A stretch of DNA of 64,000 bases from Peptococcaceae bacterium BICA1-7 (GTDB lineage Bacteria; Bacillota; Desulfotomaculia; Desulfotomaculales; Desulfocucumaceae), in the NCBI GenBank assembly GCA_000802095.1, contig JUEB01000004.1:1-64000 (forward strand), given 5' to 3'. The position numbers and the translations under genes were made by a program. Position 1 is the stretch's first letter. Each line of letters begins with the position of its first letter. Under the pieces are notes generated by a model. The model was not told the DNA's origin. It ran no database searches and was given only the letters and a program-made list of their open reading frames with translations. Positions 42,367 to 52,695 of the stretch are shown in pieces.

Positions 42367-43557
42367 TTGGCCAGAAGACTTTTTACCTCGGAATCCGTCA
42401 CAGAAGGACATCCTGATAAGATAGCGGATCAGATTTCTGATGCCGTTCTTGATGAAATTATTGCCAGGGATCCCAATGCCAGGGTTGCCTGCGAAACCTT
42501 ATGCACCACAGGGCTGGTCATGGTGGCCGGAGAAATAACCACCCACTGCTATGTTGACATACCCAGAATTGTCAGAGAAACAATACGCTCCATCGGGTAT
42601 ACCAGGGCCAAGTATGGCTTTGACTGTGACACCTGCTCTGTTATGACTTCCATAGACGAGCAGTCTACCGATATTGCCCTGGGGGTGGATAAGGCCCTGG
42701 AGGCAAAGGAAGGCCAGATGAACGACGATGAAATAGAGGCTATTGGCGCCGGGGATCAGGGAATGATGTTTGGCTACGCCTCCAATGAGACGGTGGAGCT
42801 TATGCCCCTGCCCATTGCCCTTGCTCACCGCCTGGCCCGAAAGCTGGCCGAGGTCAGAAAAAGCCGGGAGCTGCCATACCTCAGGCCTGACGGAAAGGTT
42901 CAGGTGACTGTGGAGTATGCTGATAATAAGCCGGTAAGGCTTGACACAGTGGTGGTCTCTACCCAGCACCACCCCAGAATGAGCCTGGAGGAAATACGTC
43001 AGGATATAATAGCCAGGGTGATTAAGCCGGTTCTCCCTCCAGATATGTCTGAAGACAGTGTCCGTTATTTTATAAATCCCACCGGAAGATTCGTCATCGG
43101 GGGCCCCCAGGGGGACACCGGGCTTACCGGCAGGAAGATAATTGTTGATACATACGGCGGTATGGCCAGGCATGGAGGAGGCGCCTTTTCCGGAAAAGAC
43201 CCCACCAAGGTGGACCGCTCAGCCAGTTACGCCGCCCGCTATGTGGCCAAGAATATAGTGGCTGCGGGCCTGGCCGACCGCTGCGAGGTGCAGCTTGCCT
43301 ACGCCATCGGTGTGGCCAGACCGGTCTCGGTGATGGTGGAAACCTTCAACACCGGCAGGGTGCCGGAAGATGTGCTTATTAAGCTGATTCAGGATAACTT
43401 TGATCTAAGGCCTGCTGGAATTATAAAGTCCCTTGACCTGCGCCGCCCAATCTATCTTAAAACAGCTGCCTACGGCCATTTCGGCCGCACCGACGGGGAT
43501 TTCCCCTGGGAAAGAACCGATAAGGCCGAGATACTTCGAAATGAAGCTGGAATTTAG
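42367..43557 (+). CDS. metK: S-adenosylmethionine synthetase
   Basis: This enzyme of 396 residues has the signatures [21 protein letters not shown] (methionine/ATP site), [12 protein letters not shown] and [17 protein letters not shown] (P-loop-like). It makes SAM from methionine and ATP as a tetramer. I chose the TTG reading LARRLFTSE: it matches the family start and follows AAGGGGG with a T9 spacer. Frames further upstream give a non-homologous extension. The T-tract within the ribosome-binding spacer is unusual. Confidence 0.93.
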   Translation: MARRLFTSESVTEGHPDKIADQISDAVLDEIIARDPNARVACETLCTTGLVMVAGEITTHCYVDIPRIVRETIRSIGYTRAKYGFDCDTCSVMTSIDEQSTDIALGVDKALEAKEGQMNDDEIEAIGAGDQGMMFGYASNETVELMPLPIALAHRLARKLAEVRKSRELPYLRPDGKVQVTVEYADNKPVRLDTVVVSTQHHPRMSLEEIRQDIIARVIKPVLPPDMSEDSVRYFINPTGRFVIGGPQGDTGLTGRKIIVDTYGGMARHGGGAFSGKDPTKVDRSASYAARYVAKNIVAAGLADRCEVQLAYAIGVARPVSVMVETFNTGRVPEDVLIKLIQDNFDLRPAGIIKSLDLRRPIYLKTAAYGHFGRTDGDFPWERTDKAEILRNEAGI

Positions 43558-43559
43558 GG

Positions 43560-43746
43560 TAGAATTGGGAGACGGGAGACGGCTAAGTATTCCTTATTTG
43601 ACTGAAAAAAATATATAGGCATAAATAAATGGCCGCCGACAGGCGGCTTTTTATAATGCCTACAAAAAGCCCGGCATGCAAAAACTACTGTCTCCTGTCT
43701 CCCGACCCAGGGTTCATTCCTGTAAGCAGTCTCCTGACCTCAAAGA
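43560..43746. repeat. repeat units around the metK terminator
   Basis: After metK comes AATTGGGAGACGGGAGACGG, then the terminator, then the reverse unit CTGTCTCCTGTCTCCCGACC with CAGGGTTCATTCCTGTAAGC and CAGTCTCCTGACC. The order (unit, terminator, facing unit) is the same as in other gaps. Confidence 0.75.
43632..43652 (+). terminator. rho-independent terminator of metK
   Basis: GCCGCC and GGCGGC pair across GACA and are followed by TTTTT. Confidence 0.8.
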
Positions 43747-43820
43747 ACATCTTCTCCGGCTAAACCATTCACCCTTCGTGCCCGCTATTCATATTTTTAA
43801 GTAACACGGGGGTGATAGTA

Positions 43821-44204
43821 ATGGAGCTGTATATTCTTATAGCAGCTTTGCTGGGCTGGCTGGCATATACTCTGTATTGTGCGGCCCTGCTGCTTGGTAA
43901 GGGGGGAGGACCTGCAGGGGGTAAGGTTTGCGTTTACATGGGCAACCAGGATGATGTTGCCGAGTGGTTTATCTGGTCCATTTACAGAAGTGATGGAGTG
44001 CTTGCCGGCCGTCTGGATTTGGCGGTGGCCGTGGAGTGCTCCGGTGATGATACCGGAAGGATTGTCAGAATACTGTCCGGTGAAAAGGAATTTAGTTTTT
44101 ATGAGGGCGGGGATCTGTCCATGGTCTGCCCTTTGGTGCTGGATGTCCGGGGTATGGATAAAAAAGCCCTTCAGGTGCCGCTAAAATATATCATGAGCTG
44201 TTAG
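43821..44204 (+). CDS. small membrane-anchored protein of unknown function
   Basis: This protein of 127 residues has one N-terminal helix (LYILIAALLGWLAYTLYCAALLLG) and a cytoplasmic or outer domain of about 95 residues with QDDVAEWFIWSIYRSDG and VAVECSGDDTGRIVRIL. I do not recognise the family. The ATG lies behind GGGGGTG. It is followed by the GGDEF gene 86 bp downstream and may be part of the same unit. Confidence 0.65.
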   Translation: MELYILIAALLGWLAYTLYCAALLLGKGGGPAGGKVCVYMGNQDDVAEWFIWSIYRSDGVLAGRLDLAVAVECSGDDTGRIVRILSGEKEFSFYEGGDLSMVCPLVLDVRGMDKKALQVPLKYIMSC

Positions 44205-44290
44205 GCAGTAAGGGATTATATAGTTGGAGCATAAAAGAGGTAACTTTCCCCCTCTGTCGAAAATAATTGTCAGGGGGGGAAATTGCTTAT

Positions 44291-46024
44291 ATGAGCGGGA
44301 CAGGCAGGAAGAGCTACATTCATGCGGCATATTCCCTGACGGTGACAGCGGTGGGGCTGGGGCTTCTGATTATGCTTTTCGGGAGCCTGGACCTGGATAA
44401 GTCCCGTGAGTATGCCGTACTTATTGTGATGGGTATTCTGGTCGAATGGCTGGCTGTCAATTTCCCCCTGGGGCGCCTTTCCGGTAGTTTCTCCTTAATG
44501 TTGGGCGCTCTTCTGATCTATAACCCCAGCGCCTCGGCCTGGATAAGCTCGGTGGCTTTTTTTATAGGAAATGGAATTGCCAACAGGGGCAATTCGGTGC
44601 GCACCTCTGTTTTTAACATGGCTCAGCAGGTGCTGTCACTTTATGGCTCGGTATTACTGTTTGGGATGATATGGAAAAAGAATCTGGAAGGGGTTTTATG
44701 GTCCGGCCCTGTCGGCTTCCTTCAGCTTTTAACATTTATAGCGCTATTCTTTACCATAAACCACGTACTGGTTTACATTTACGCTTACCCAGACCGTAAG
44801 GGCGCCAGGATGCATTCCTGGCAGAACACTCTCAAGTGGGATATATTGAGTTATTTTTTCAGCGCTCCCTTTGGCATAGCGATGGCCGTTCTCTATCAGA
44901 AAACCGGTATTCTGGCGGCATTCCTTTTATTCCTGCCGATACTTACCGTGCAGTACATTTTGGGCCTGTATGTGAGGTCTGAGCTGGTCAACAAGGAACT
45001 TAGGGCGGTATACGAGATAACCAGGAAGCTGGGTTCCGGGGAGGATTTTGGTAAAATACCGGGGCTTTTGCTAAAAGAGATGCGCAGGGCAATTTCTTAT
45101 CATACCGGTGTGGTTTACCTGTGGCAGGAGAAAACCGGCAAGTTTATTTCGTCAGCGGCCTTTGGCCCATACAGGGGGGAGCTGGAGAAGGGCTCTATCA
45201 ATCCCGGAGAAGGGTTTTGGGGCTGGGTGACAGGCAATGGGGAGGCTGAAATAGTTTTTGACTCCAAGATCGATCCCAGGGTAAAGAACGAGCAGGGGCT
45301 TCCCCAGGTCCTCAGGTCCCTCCTGGTTATTCCCCTGGTGGGGGAGGCCGGCACACTGGGCCTTGTAATTGTGGGTGAGAAAAAGGCCATGGCCTTTACA
45401 GAGCAAGATTTATCAGCGGCCATGTCCCTTTGCGGGTCGTTGTCGGCAACCCTTTCCGGGCGGGTGCTGGCAGAAAGGCTGGAAAGATACAGGCTAAGGG
45501 ACCCCATGACAGGACTTTTAAACAGGAGTTCTTTTTACCGGAGTGGCATTCAGTCTTTTGAGGAGATACAGTCCTCAGGAGAAGGGTGTGTTGCCCTTTT
45601 ACTCATGGACATTGACATACTGGGGCACATAAATGAGGGCTGGGGCCAGGAGACCGGGGACAGGATGATCATTGAGCTGGCCAGGATGGTCAGGACACTG
45701 GAAATTCCGGGAGTCAGGGCTGGTCGTTATGGTGACGATGAGCTGGGACTTGTTCTGCCTGGATTTGACGAGCAGAAGGCCGTGGCGCTGGCCGGTGAAA
45801 TAAGGGAAATACTTACTGATTATAATTTTGCCAGGGAATACCCACTGCTCAGGATAAAGGTCAGCATTGGAGTTGCGGCGGGAGGGCCTGAAGAGGCCTT
45901 TGAGAAGTTGGCAGCTGAGGCTGGCCGGGCTCTAAGAAAGGCCAAGAAAGACGGCCGGGACCGTGTTATAGCAGCCTCGGAATTAAAGGGCCGGTATTCC
46001 GGAAGGGGTAGTTGGCTTACTTGA
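44291..46024 (+). CDS. membrane GAF-GGDEF signalling protein
   Basis: The N-terminal half has about seven membrane helices (residues 1-225). A GAF domain follows (about 235-390, with HTGVVYLWQEKTGKFISSA) and a C-terminal GGDEF domain (about 400-560, RDPMTGLLNRSSFYR). The catalytic loop reads RYGDDELGLVLPG where active diguanylate cyclases have GG(D/E)EF, and no R-x-x-D inhibitory site precedes it. Activity is therefore uncertain; it may bind GTP or c-di-GMP instead. The ATG reading MSGTGRKS is chosen over an in-frame TTG. The 3' end overlaps comF. Confidence 0.8.
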   Translation: MSGTGRKSYIHAAYSLTVTAVGLGLLIMLFGSLDLDKSREYAVLIVMGILVEWLAVNFPLGRLSGSFSLMLGALLIYNPSASAWISSVAFFIGNGIANRGNSVRTSVFNMAQQVLSLYGSVLLFGMIWKKNLEGVLWSGPVGFLQLLTFIALFFTINHVLVYIYAYPDRKGARMHSWQNTLKWDILSYFFSAPFGIAMAVLYQKTGILAAFLLFLPILTVQYILGLYVRSELVNKELRAVYEITRKLGSGEDFGKIPGLLLKEMRRAISYHTGVVYLWQEKTGKFISSAAFGPYRGELEKGSINPGEGFWGWVTGNGEAEIVFDSKIDPRVKNEQGLPQVLRSLLVIPLVGEAGTLGLVIVGEKKAMAFTEQDLSAAMSLCGSLSATLSGRVLAERLERYRLRDPMTGLLNRSSFYRSGIQSFEEIQSSGEGCVALLLMDIDILGHINEGWGQETGDRMIIELARMVRTLEIPGVRAGRYGDDELGLVLPGFDEQKAVALAGEIREILTDYNFAREYPLLRIKVSIGVAAGGPEEAFEKLAAEAGRALRKAKKDGRDRVIAASELKGRYSGRGSWLT

Positions 46025-46800
46025 AGATAATTGAAAATATACTGGGAGGTTTTATTGACCTTCTTTTTCCTCCCCGGCGGGTGTGCCCTCTGTGTGGTAA
46101 ATCCCAGGAGGAAAAAAAAATATGTGACAGCTGCCTGAACATGCTCAGAGGGTTCCGGGAAGAGCAGGTGTGCTATAAGTGCGGCAGGTTTTTTCATGTC
46201 CCTGAGGAAGGGCCGGCAGGTGTAGGCCAGGAGGCGGCATACTGCCGGGACTGTATCGGCGGGGGCCGCTCTTTTTTCATGGCCAGGGCGGCGGGACCTT
46301 ATAGCGGAGATCTCAAAAGAGCTGTGCGAAGGTTTAAGTATAGCGGCAGGCGTGATCTGGCCGGTGACCTTTCCGGCATCATGTTTGACAGGATTACCGC
46401 AAACCGGCATTACAACAGGGTTGATGTTATTGCCGCAGTGCCTCTCTCTCCGGGGAGGCTCAGGCAAAGGGGCTATAACCAGGCGGAACTTCTGGCCTAC
46501 GGCCTCTCAGACAGGATGAAGGTCCCGGTGCTGCCTCTTTTGAAAAAAACAAGGGAAACTGCTCCGCAAACATCGCTGGGCAGGCCAGGGAGGGGTGAGA
46601 ACCTCCTGGGGGCCTTTGCCCTTACCGGGGCCGGGGCTTTTACAGGAAAAACAATCCTTTTGGTTGATGATGTGATCACCACCGCCGCCACTTTAAATAT
46701 TGTTTCCGAGACCCTTGTCAGAGGAGGGGCCGGGCAGGTGCTGGGCATTGCGGCGGCAGCGGGCCGGACAGCTGCTGCAAGGGGGAAGGGGGGTATTTAA
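46012..46800 (+). CDS. comF: ComF-family phosphoribosyltransferase-like protein
   Basis: This protein of 262 residues has two N-terminal zinc-binding Cys pairs (CPLCGK, CDSC, CYKCG, CRDC) and a C-terminal PRPP-binding loop TILLVDDVITTAATLN. The middle contains the family motif RLRQRGYNQAELLA. ComF proteins are needed for DNA uptake in competent bacteria and related proteins process damaged-DNA intermediates; biochemical activity is not defined. It starts with TTG (two candidates, 46,012 and 46,021), overlapping the GGDEF gene. Confidence 0.88.
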   Translation: MAYLKIIENILGGFIDLLFPPRRVCPLCGKSQEEKKICDSCLNMLRGFREEQVCYKCGRFFHVPEEGPAGVGQEAAYCRDCIGGGRSFFMARAAGPYSGDLKRAVRRFKYSGRRDLAGDLSGIMFDRITANRHYNRVDVIAAVPLSPGRLRQRGYNQAELLAYGLSDRMKVPVLPLLKKTRETAPQTSLGRPGRGENLLGAFALTGAGAFTGKTILLVDDVITTAATLNIVSETLVRGGAGQVLGIAAAAGRTAAARGKGGI

Positions 46801-47167
46801 AAACTAAAAATGGTGTATTAGTGGTTTGATATTTAAAATGTTTGGGAATATTAAGCTAAAATAACTTTTATTATTATGCTGTGGCAAACAGCGCCGGTAT
46901 TTTAAGGGCAGTTGCCCGGGGGCGCAGTCTTAAGGCAGAGATTTTAGTGTGTTTTTTGTTTTAAAATTGACAATATTGGTTAATGCCGGGGCAATATTGC
47001 GACATTAATTTTTCATTACATACAGGTTAACCACATATTAAAGCCTTTTTATTACAGGTTATTAACAGACTTATCCACATTATCCACAATGGCATGTTCC
47101 ACAGGGGCCTTTTAGTGTTGTTTTTTTTTCGACAGCCGTGTCAAAATGTTTCCGGCACTGGAAACAC
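46801..47167. other. non-coding region with palindromes and DnaA boxes
   Basis: This 370-bp AT-rich gap contains no ORF. It holds two copies of the palindrome CAATATTG (46,971-46,978 and 46,992-46,999, two helix turns apart) and the direct repeat TACAGGTTA at 47,021 and 47,053. A DnaA-box-like TTAACCACA lies at 47,027 and two perfect DnaA boxes in tandem at 47,071-47,088. The density of sites suggests a control region and not plain spacer. Confidence 0.55.
47071..47088 (+). promoter_or_regulatory. tandem DnaA boxes
   Basis: TTATCCACA occurs twice without a gap (47,071-47,079 and 47,080-47,088), each a perfect match to the TTWTNCACA consensus. A one-mismatch copy lies 44 bp upstream. They sit about 80 bp before the cold-shock gene promoter. 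Confidence 0.6.
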
Positions 47168-47196
47168 TTGACTTGAGCTGAAGATTGTGTTAACAT
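47168..47196 (+). promoter_or_regulatory. promoter of the cold-shock gene
   Basis: TTGACT and TAACAT are separated by 17 bp and lie 40 bp before the start codon, so the leader is short and lacks the long cold-box leader of E. coli cspA. Confidence 0.6.
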
Positions 47197-47235
47197 TCAA
47201 GACACCCAGTTTTGAATTTATTAGGAGGAGTGTTT

Positions 47236-47433
47236 GTGCAGGGTAAGGTAAAATGGTTTAGTGCAGCTAAAGGATACGGGTTTATTGAGCGTGATGACGG
47301 GGGTGATGTTTTTGTTCACTTCTCGGCTATACAGGATGAAGGCTTCAAGACTCTCAACGAGGGAGAAAGAGTGGACTTTGACATAGTTGAAGGAGCACGT
47401 GGGCCTCAGGCGGCCAACGTTACAAAAATATAA
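47236..47433 (+). CDS. csp: cold-shock domain protein
   Basis: This protein of 65 residues has the full [35 protein letters not shown] contains both RNA-binding motifs (KGYGFI and VFVHF). It binds single-stranded RNA as a chaperone. The GTG 8 bases behind AGGAGG gives the normal family length. The gene is monocistronic, with its own promoter and terminator. Confidence 0.92.
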   Translation: MQGKVKWFSAAKGYGFIERDDGGDVFVHFSAIQDEGFKTLNEGERVDFDIVEGARGPQAANVTKI

Positions 47434-47440
47434 CAACCCT

Positions 47441-47467
47441 ACCCCAGTATAATACTGGGGTTTTTTT
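47441..47467 (+). terminator. rho-independent terminator of the cold-shock gene
   Basis: The stem CCCCAGTAT/ATACTGGGG with a single-base loop is followed by seven T residues, 8 bases after the stop codon. Confidence 0.9.
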
Positions 47468-47534
47468 AAAAGGTTCCGGACTTATATCTTTCCCGGCTGT
47501 TATTAAAAAAACGGCATGAAAGGAGTGTTGCGGC

Positions 47535-48053
47535 ATGATGGTTCAGATGAGGGGAAGGAACATTGAGATCACGGGAGCTTTAAAGGAATACGTGGAAAAG
47601 CGCCTTGGGAAACTGGAAAAGTATATTGACAACCTTGGAGATGCCCAGGTTACCCTGTCGGTGGAGAGGGATTTTCACCGTATTGAGGTGACCATTCCCA
47701 TCAACGGTATGATATTAAGGGGTGAAGAGGCCACCGGCGATATGTATGCCTCCACCGATATGGTGGTGGAAAAACTGGAAAAGCAGATAGAAAAACACAA
47801 GGGAAAACTGGTAAAGCGTGCCACTAAGGGATCTCTGGATACCAAAAAGACCGCCCAGCCCGAAGAGGATGGCCCCAGGGTGGTCAGGACCAAGAGGTTT
47901 GCCATAAAGCCCATGGATATAGACGAGGCCGTGCTGCAGATGAATTTACTGGGTCACAGCTTTTTTGTATTTTCCAATGCGGAGACCGACCTGGTGAATG
48001 TGGTGTATAAGCGCAAAGATGGAAATTACGGGCTTATAGAGCCGACCTTCTGA
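47535..48053 (+). CDS. hpf: ribosome hibernation promoting factor, long form
   Basis: The N-terminal YfiA-like domain (residues 1-100, NIEITGALKEYVEKRLGKLEKY) is followed by a charged linker and the C-terminal dimerisation domain (VRTKRFAIKPMDIDEAVLQMNLLGHSFFVF). At 172 residues it is the long HPF of Firmicutes that makes 100S ribosome dimers by itself. It starts behind AAAGGAG. It precedes secA and prfB, a gene order common in this phylum. A GGGGACACACC repeat follows its stop. Confidence 0.93.
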   Translation: MMVQMRGRNIEITGALKEYVEKRLGKLEKYIDNLGDAQVTLSVERDFHRIEVTIPINGMILRGEEATGDMYASTDMVVEKLEKQIEKHKGKLVKRATKGSLDTKKTAQPEEDGPRVVRTKRFAIKPMDIDEAVLQMNLLGHSFFVFSNAETDLVNVVYKRKDGNYGLIEPTF

Positions 48054-48058
48054 TAATG

Positions 48059-48265
48059 AATGGGGACACACCAAATAAGGAATGGGGACACACCTGCTAA
48101 AGTTGAAGTATTTCTTTGTGGACAGGAATGTCCCCGATCAGGATGGCTTTTGGTCTCCCCCAATTCCTAATCCCAATTCCCAATTCCGGAATTTAGGGTC
48201 GGAGGAATGTCCCCGATCGGTATGGACACACCTCCCTGATGTGACTGGTTCCGGGGTTGGAGGAA
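48059..48265 (+). repeat. GGGGACACACC-family repeat after hpf
   Basis: GGGGACACACC occurs twice, then GCTAAAGTTGAAGTATTTC, GACAGGAATGTCCCCGATC, an insert of CAATTCCTAATCCC-type units, and GGAATGTCCCCGATCGGTAT. Order and spacing match the copy behind wecG at 29.6 kb; the insert here is extra. Confidence 0.8.
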
Positions 48266-48290
48266 TGTTACTTAAATTGTGCTTTGTGTG

Positions 48291-48320
48291 GGGGCGCACT
48301 GCCGGTGCGCCCCTTATATT
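48291..48320 (+). terminator. hairpin upstream of secA
   Basis: A 9-bp GC-rich stem GGGGCGCAC/GTGCGCCCC with a 5-base loop is followed by TTATATTTT. It probably ends read-through from hpf, about 110 bp before secA. Confidence 0.65.
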
Positions 48321-48428
48321 TTGAACGTTCTTGCAATATACCCGGCTACTCTGATAAAATCTTTTTGTATCAGGTTATCCGGGCTGCTGCTGATAAGCCC
48401 GGTATTATAGAGATGGGTGATAATTTTT

Positions 48429-51059
<2,631 letters not shown>

Positions 51060-51071
<12 letters not shown>

Positions 51072-51325
51072 TACCTGAGGTCAGGAGACTGCTCAATAGT
51101 ATTACCCCGGGTCGGGAGACAGGAGTTGGCCAGGGTATTCCTTATTGTCTCTCTAGTGAACTCGTTCAGCTTTTAGCTGAACGTTGGGGTTTCAGATGCT
51201 GAAAGCTGGGCGTGCAAAACTCCTGTCTCCTGACAGAAAGGAATGCTTATAAGCACCTCCTGTCTCCTGACAGGAAAGAAATACCTGTAAGCAGTCTCCT
51301 GACCGTAAAGGAATGCAGTATTAGC
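51060..51325. repeat. cluster of repeat units between secA and prfB
   Basis: Two units run with secA: GCTCAAGGGTAGTACCTGAG then GTCAGGAG, and GCTCAATAGTATTACCCCGG then GTCGGGAGACAGGAG. Three units in the opposite direction follow at 51,232-51,254, 51,269-51,292 and 51,301-51,325 (for example GACAGGAAAGAAATACCTG with TAAGC). The inward pair AGCTTTTAGCTGAA/AGCTGGG near 51,167-51,210 makes a small hairpin. Confidence 0.8.
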
Positions 51326-51346
51326 AAAAAAAGGGATGTGATTAAT

Positions 51347-52457
51347 ATGTACACGGAACTCAAAAAAGAACTTGAGTCTCTGGAAAAGCGCATAGAAGAT
51401 CTGAGGGTTTCTCTTTGACATCGCTGAAAAGGAGAAACAGATAGATTTTCTTGAGCAGAAAATGATGTCTGCCGGCTTCTGGGACAGCCAGGAGGAGGCT
51501 CAGAAGGTAACCCAGAGCCTTTCCAGCCTTAAGGAAAGGGTGGCCTCATTTTTAAGTCTCAGAAGCCTTTATGACGACACCGGGGTGCTTTTGGAACTGG
51601 GCCGGGAAGAGGATGACGATGAGGTGGCCCTGGAGGTCCAGGAGGATATTAAAAAGCTGGCCCGCCGGATTGAAGACATGGAGCTTGAGGTTTTGCTGGG
51701 CGGTCCCTATGACCGGGGCAGCGCTATTGTAGCCCTTCATGCCGGAGCGGGGGGCACCGAGGCCCAGGACTGGGTGGAAATGCTCATGCGCATGTACATG
51801 CGCTGGGCCGAGGGCCATAATTTCAAGGTCAGCGTGGTGGATATGCTTCCCGGGGACGAGGCCGGGGTAAAGAGTGTTACCCTGGAAATAGCCGGGCAGA
51901 ATGTTTACGGCTACCTCCGGTCGGAAAAGGGAGTGCACCGGCTGGTGAGAATTTCACCCTTTGACGCCGCCGGCCGCCGCCATACATCCTTTGCCTCTGC
52001 GGATGTGCTGCCCGTGGTCAGGGAAGATCTGGACATAGAGGTAAATCCCGAGGACCTGAAGGTGGACACGTACCGCTCCGGGGGGGCGGGGGGCCAGCAT
52101 GTCAATAAAACAGACTCGGCGGTGCGCATTACCCACCTGCCCAGCGGAATAGTTGTGCAGTGCCAGAGCGAAAGATCTCAGATATCCAACCGGAATACCG
52201 CCATGAAGCTATTAAAGTCCAAGCTGCTGGACCTGGAGTTGAAGAAAAAGGAGGAGGAGCTTGCCGCCATGCGGGGAGACCAGATGGAAATAGCCTGGGG
52301 CAGCCAGATAAGGTCCTATGTGTTTCACCCGTACAGCCTTGTCAAGGACCATCGCACAGGGGTGGAAATGGGCAATGTTAACGCTGTTATGGACGGTGAT
52401 ATAGACTCCTTCATATCCTCGTTTTTAAAAGAGAGCGCCAAGACAGCTCAGAGGTAA
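51347..52457 (+). CDS. prfB: peptide chain release factor 2 (programmed frameshift)
   Basis: The first 23 codons (MYTELKKELESLEKRIEDLR-VSL) end at a UGA. A +1 shift at CTT-TGA-C continues the protein as D-I-A-E-K-E-K in the long frame. Conserved parts include ISPFDAAGRRHTSF (SPF tripeptide for UGA/UAA recognition) and the catalytic GGAGGQHVNKTDSAVRI (GGQ). RF2 reads UGA and UAA. It follows secA, as in many Firmicutes. Total length is about 369 residues. Confidence 0.95.
51404..51419 (+). promoter_or_regulatory. RF2 autoregulatory +1 frameshift signal
   Basis: CTTTGAC at 51,413-51,419 is the canonical shift heptamer. An internal Shine-Dalgarno-like AGGG lies just upstream at about 51,404. When RF2 is scarce, ribosomes pause at the UGA and shift to make more RF2. 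Confidence 0.9.
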
Positions 52458-52461
52458 ATAG

Positions 52462-52695
52462 CTAGGGGGCAGTTCCTGTTGGTCGAAGGGGCTTTGGGGC
52501 ATTACCGGATGGTCGGAGGGGCTAAAGGGCAATACCTCCTGTCGGAGACAGGAGAGGGCTGGTAATAATTCTTGTCTCCGACTCTCAGGGAATGCATCTC
52601 GTCCCCTCCGACCAATCGGAAAACACATCCCGGCTCCTCCGACGGATCAGGAATGCATCTTCGGCTCCACCGACCAGTCGGCAATACTTACAAGC
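52462..52695. repeat. repeat cluster between prfB and the CHASE2 cyclase gene
   Basis: Units GGTCGAAGGGGCTTTGGGG and GGTCGGAGGGGCTAAAGGGC follow prfB. Their reverse forms (CGTCCCCTCCGACC, CCACCGACCAGTCGG, CAATACTTACAAGC) lead up to and overlap the stop codon of the convergent gene. In the middle CTCCTGTCGGAGACAGGAG forms a hairpin. It is a diverged version of the stop-anchored family. Confidence 0.7.

Noticed and set aside
46801-47167. Chromosomal origin
   Set aside because: Two perfect DnaA boxes are too few, and there is no dnaA, dnaN or AT-rich 13-mer unwinding array nearby.
48082-48324. 80-codon ORF behind hpf
   Set aside because: It is composed of repeat modules (GGAATGTCCCC, AATTCCTAATCCC) and has no protein-like composition.
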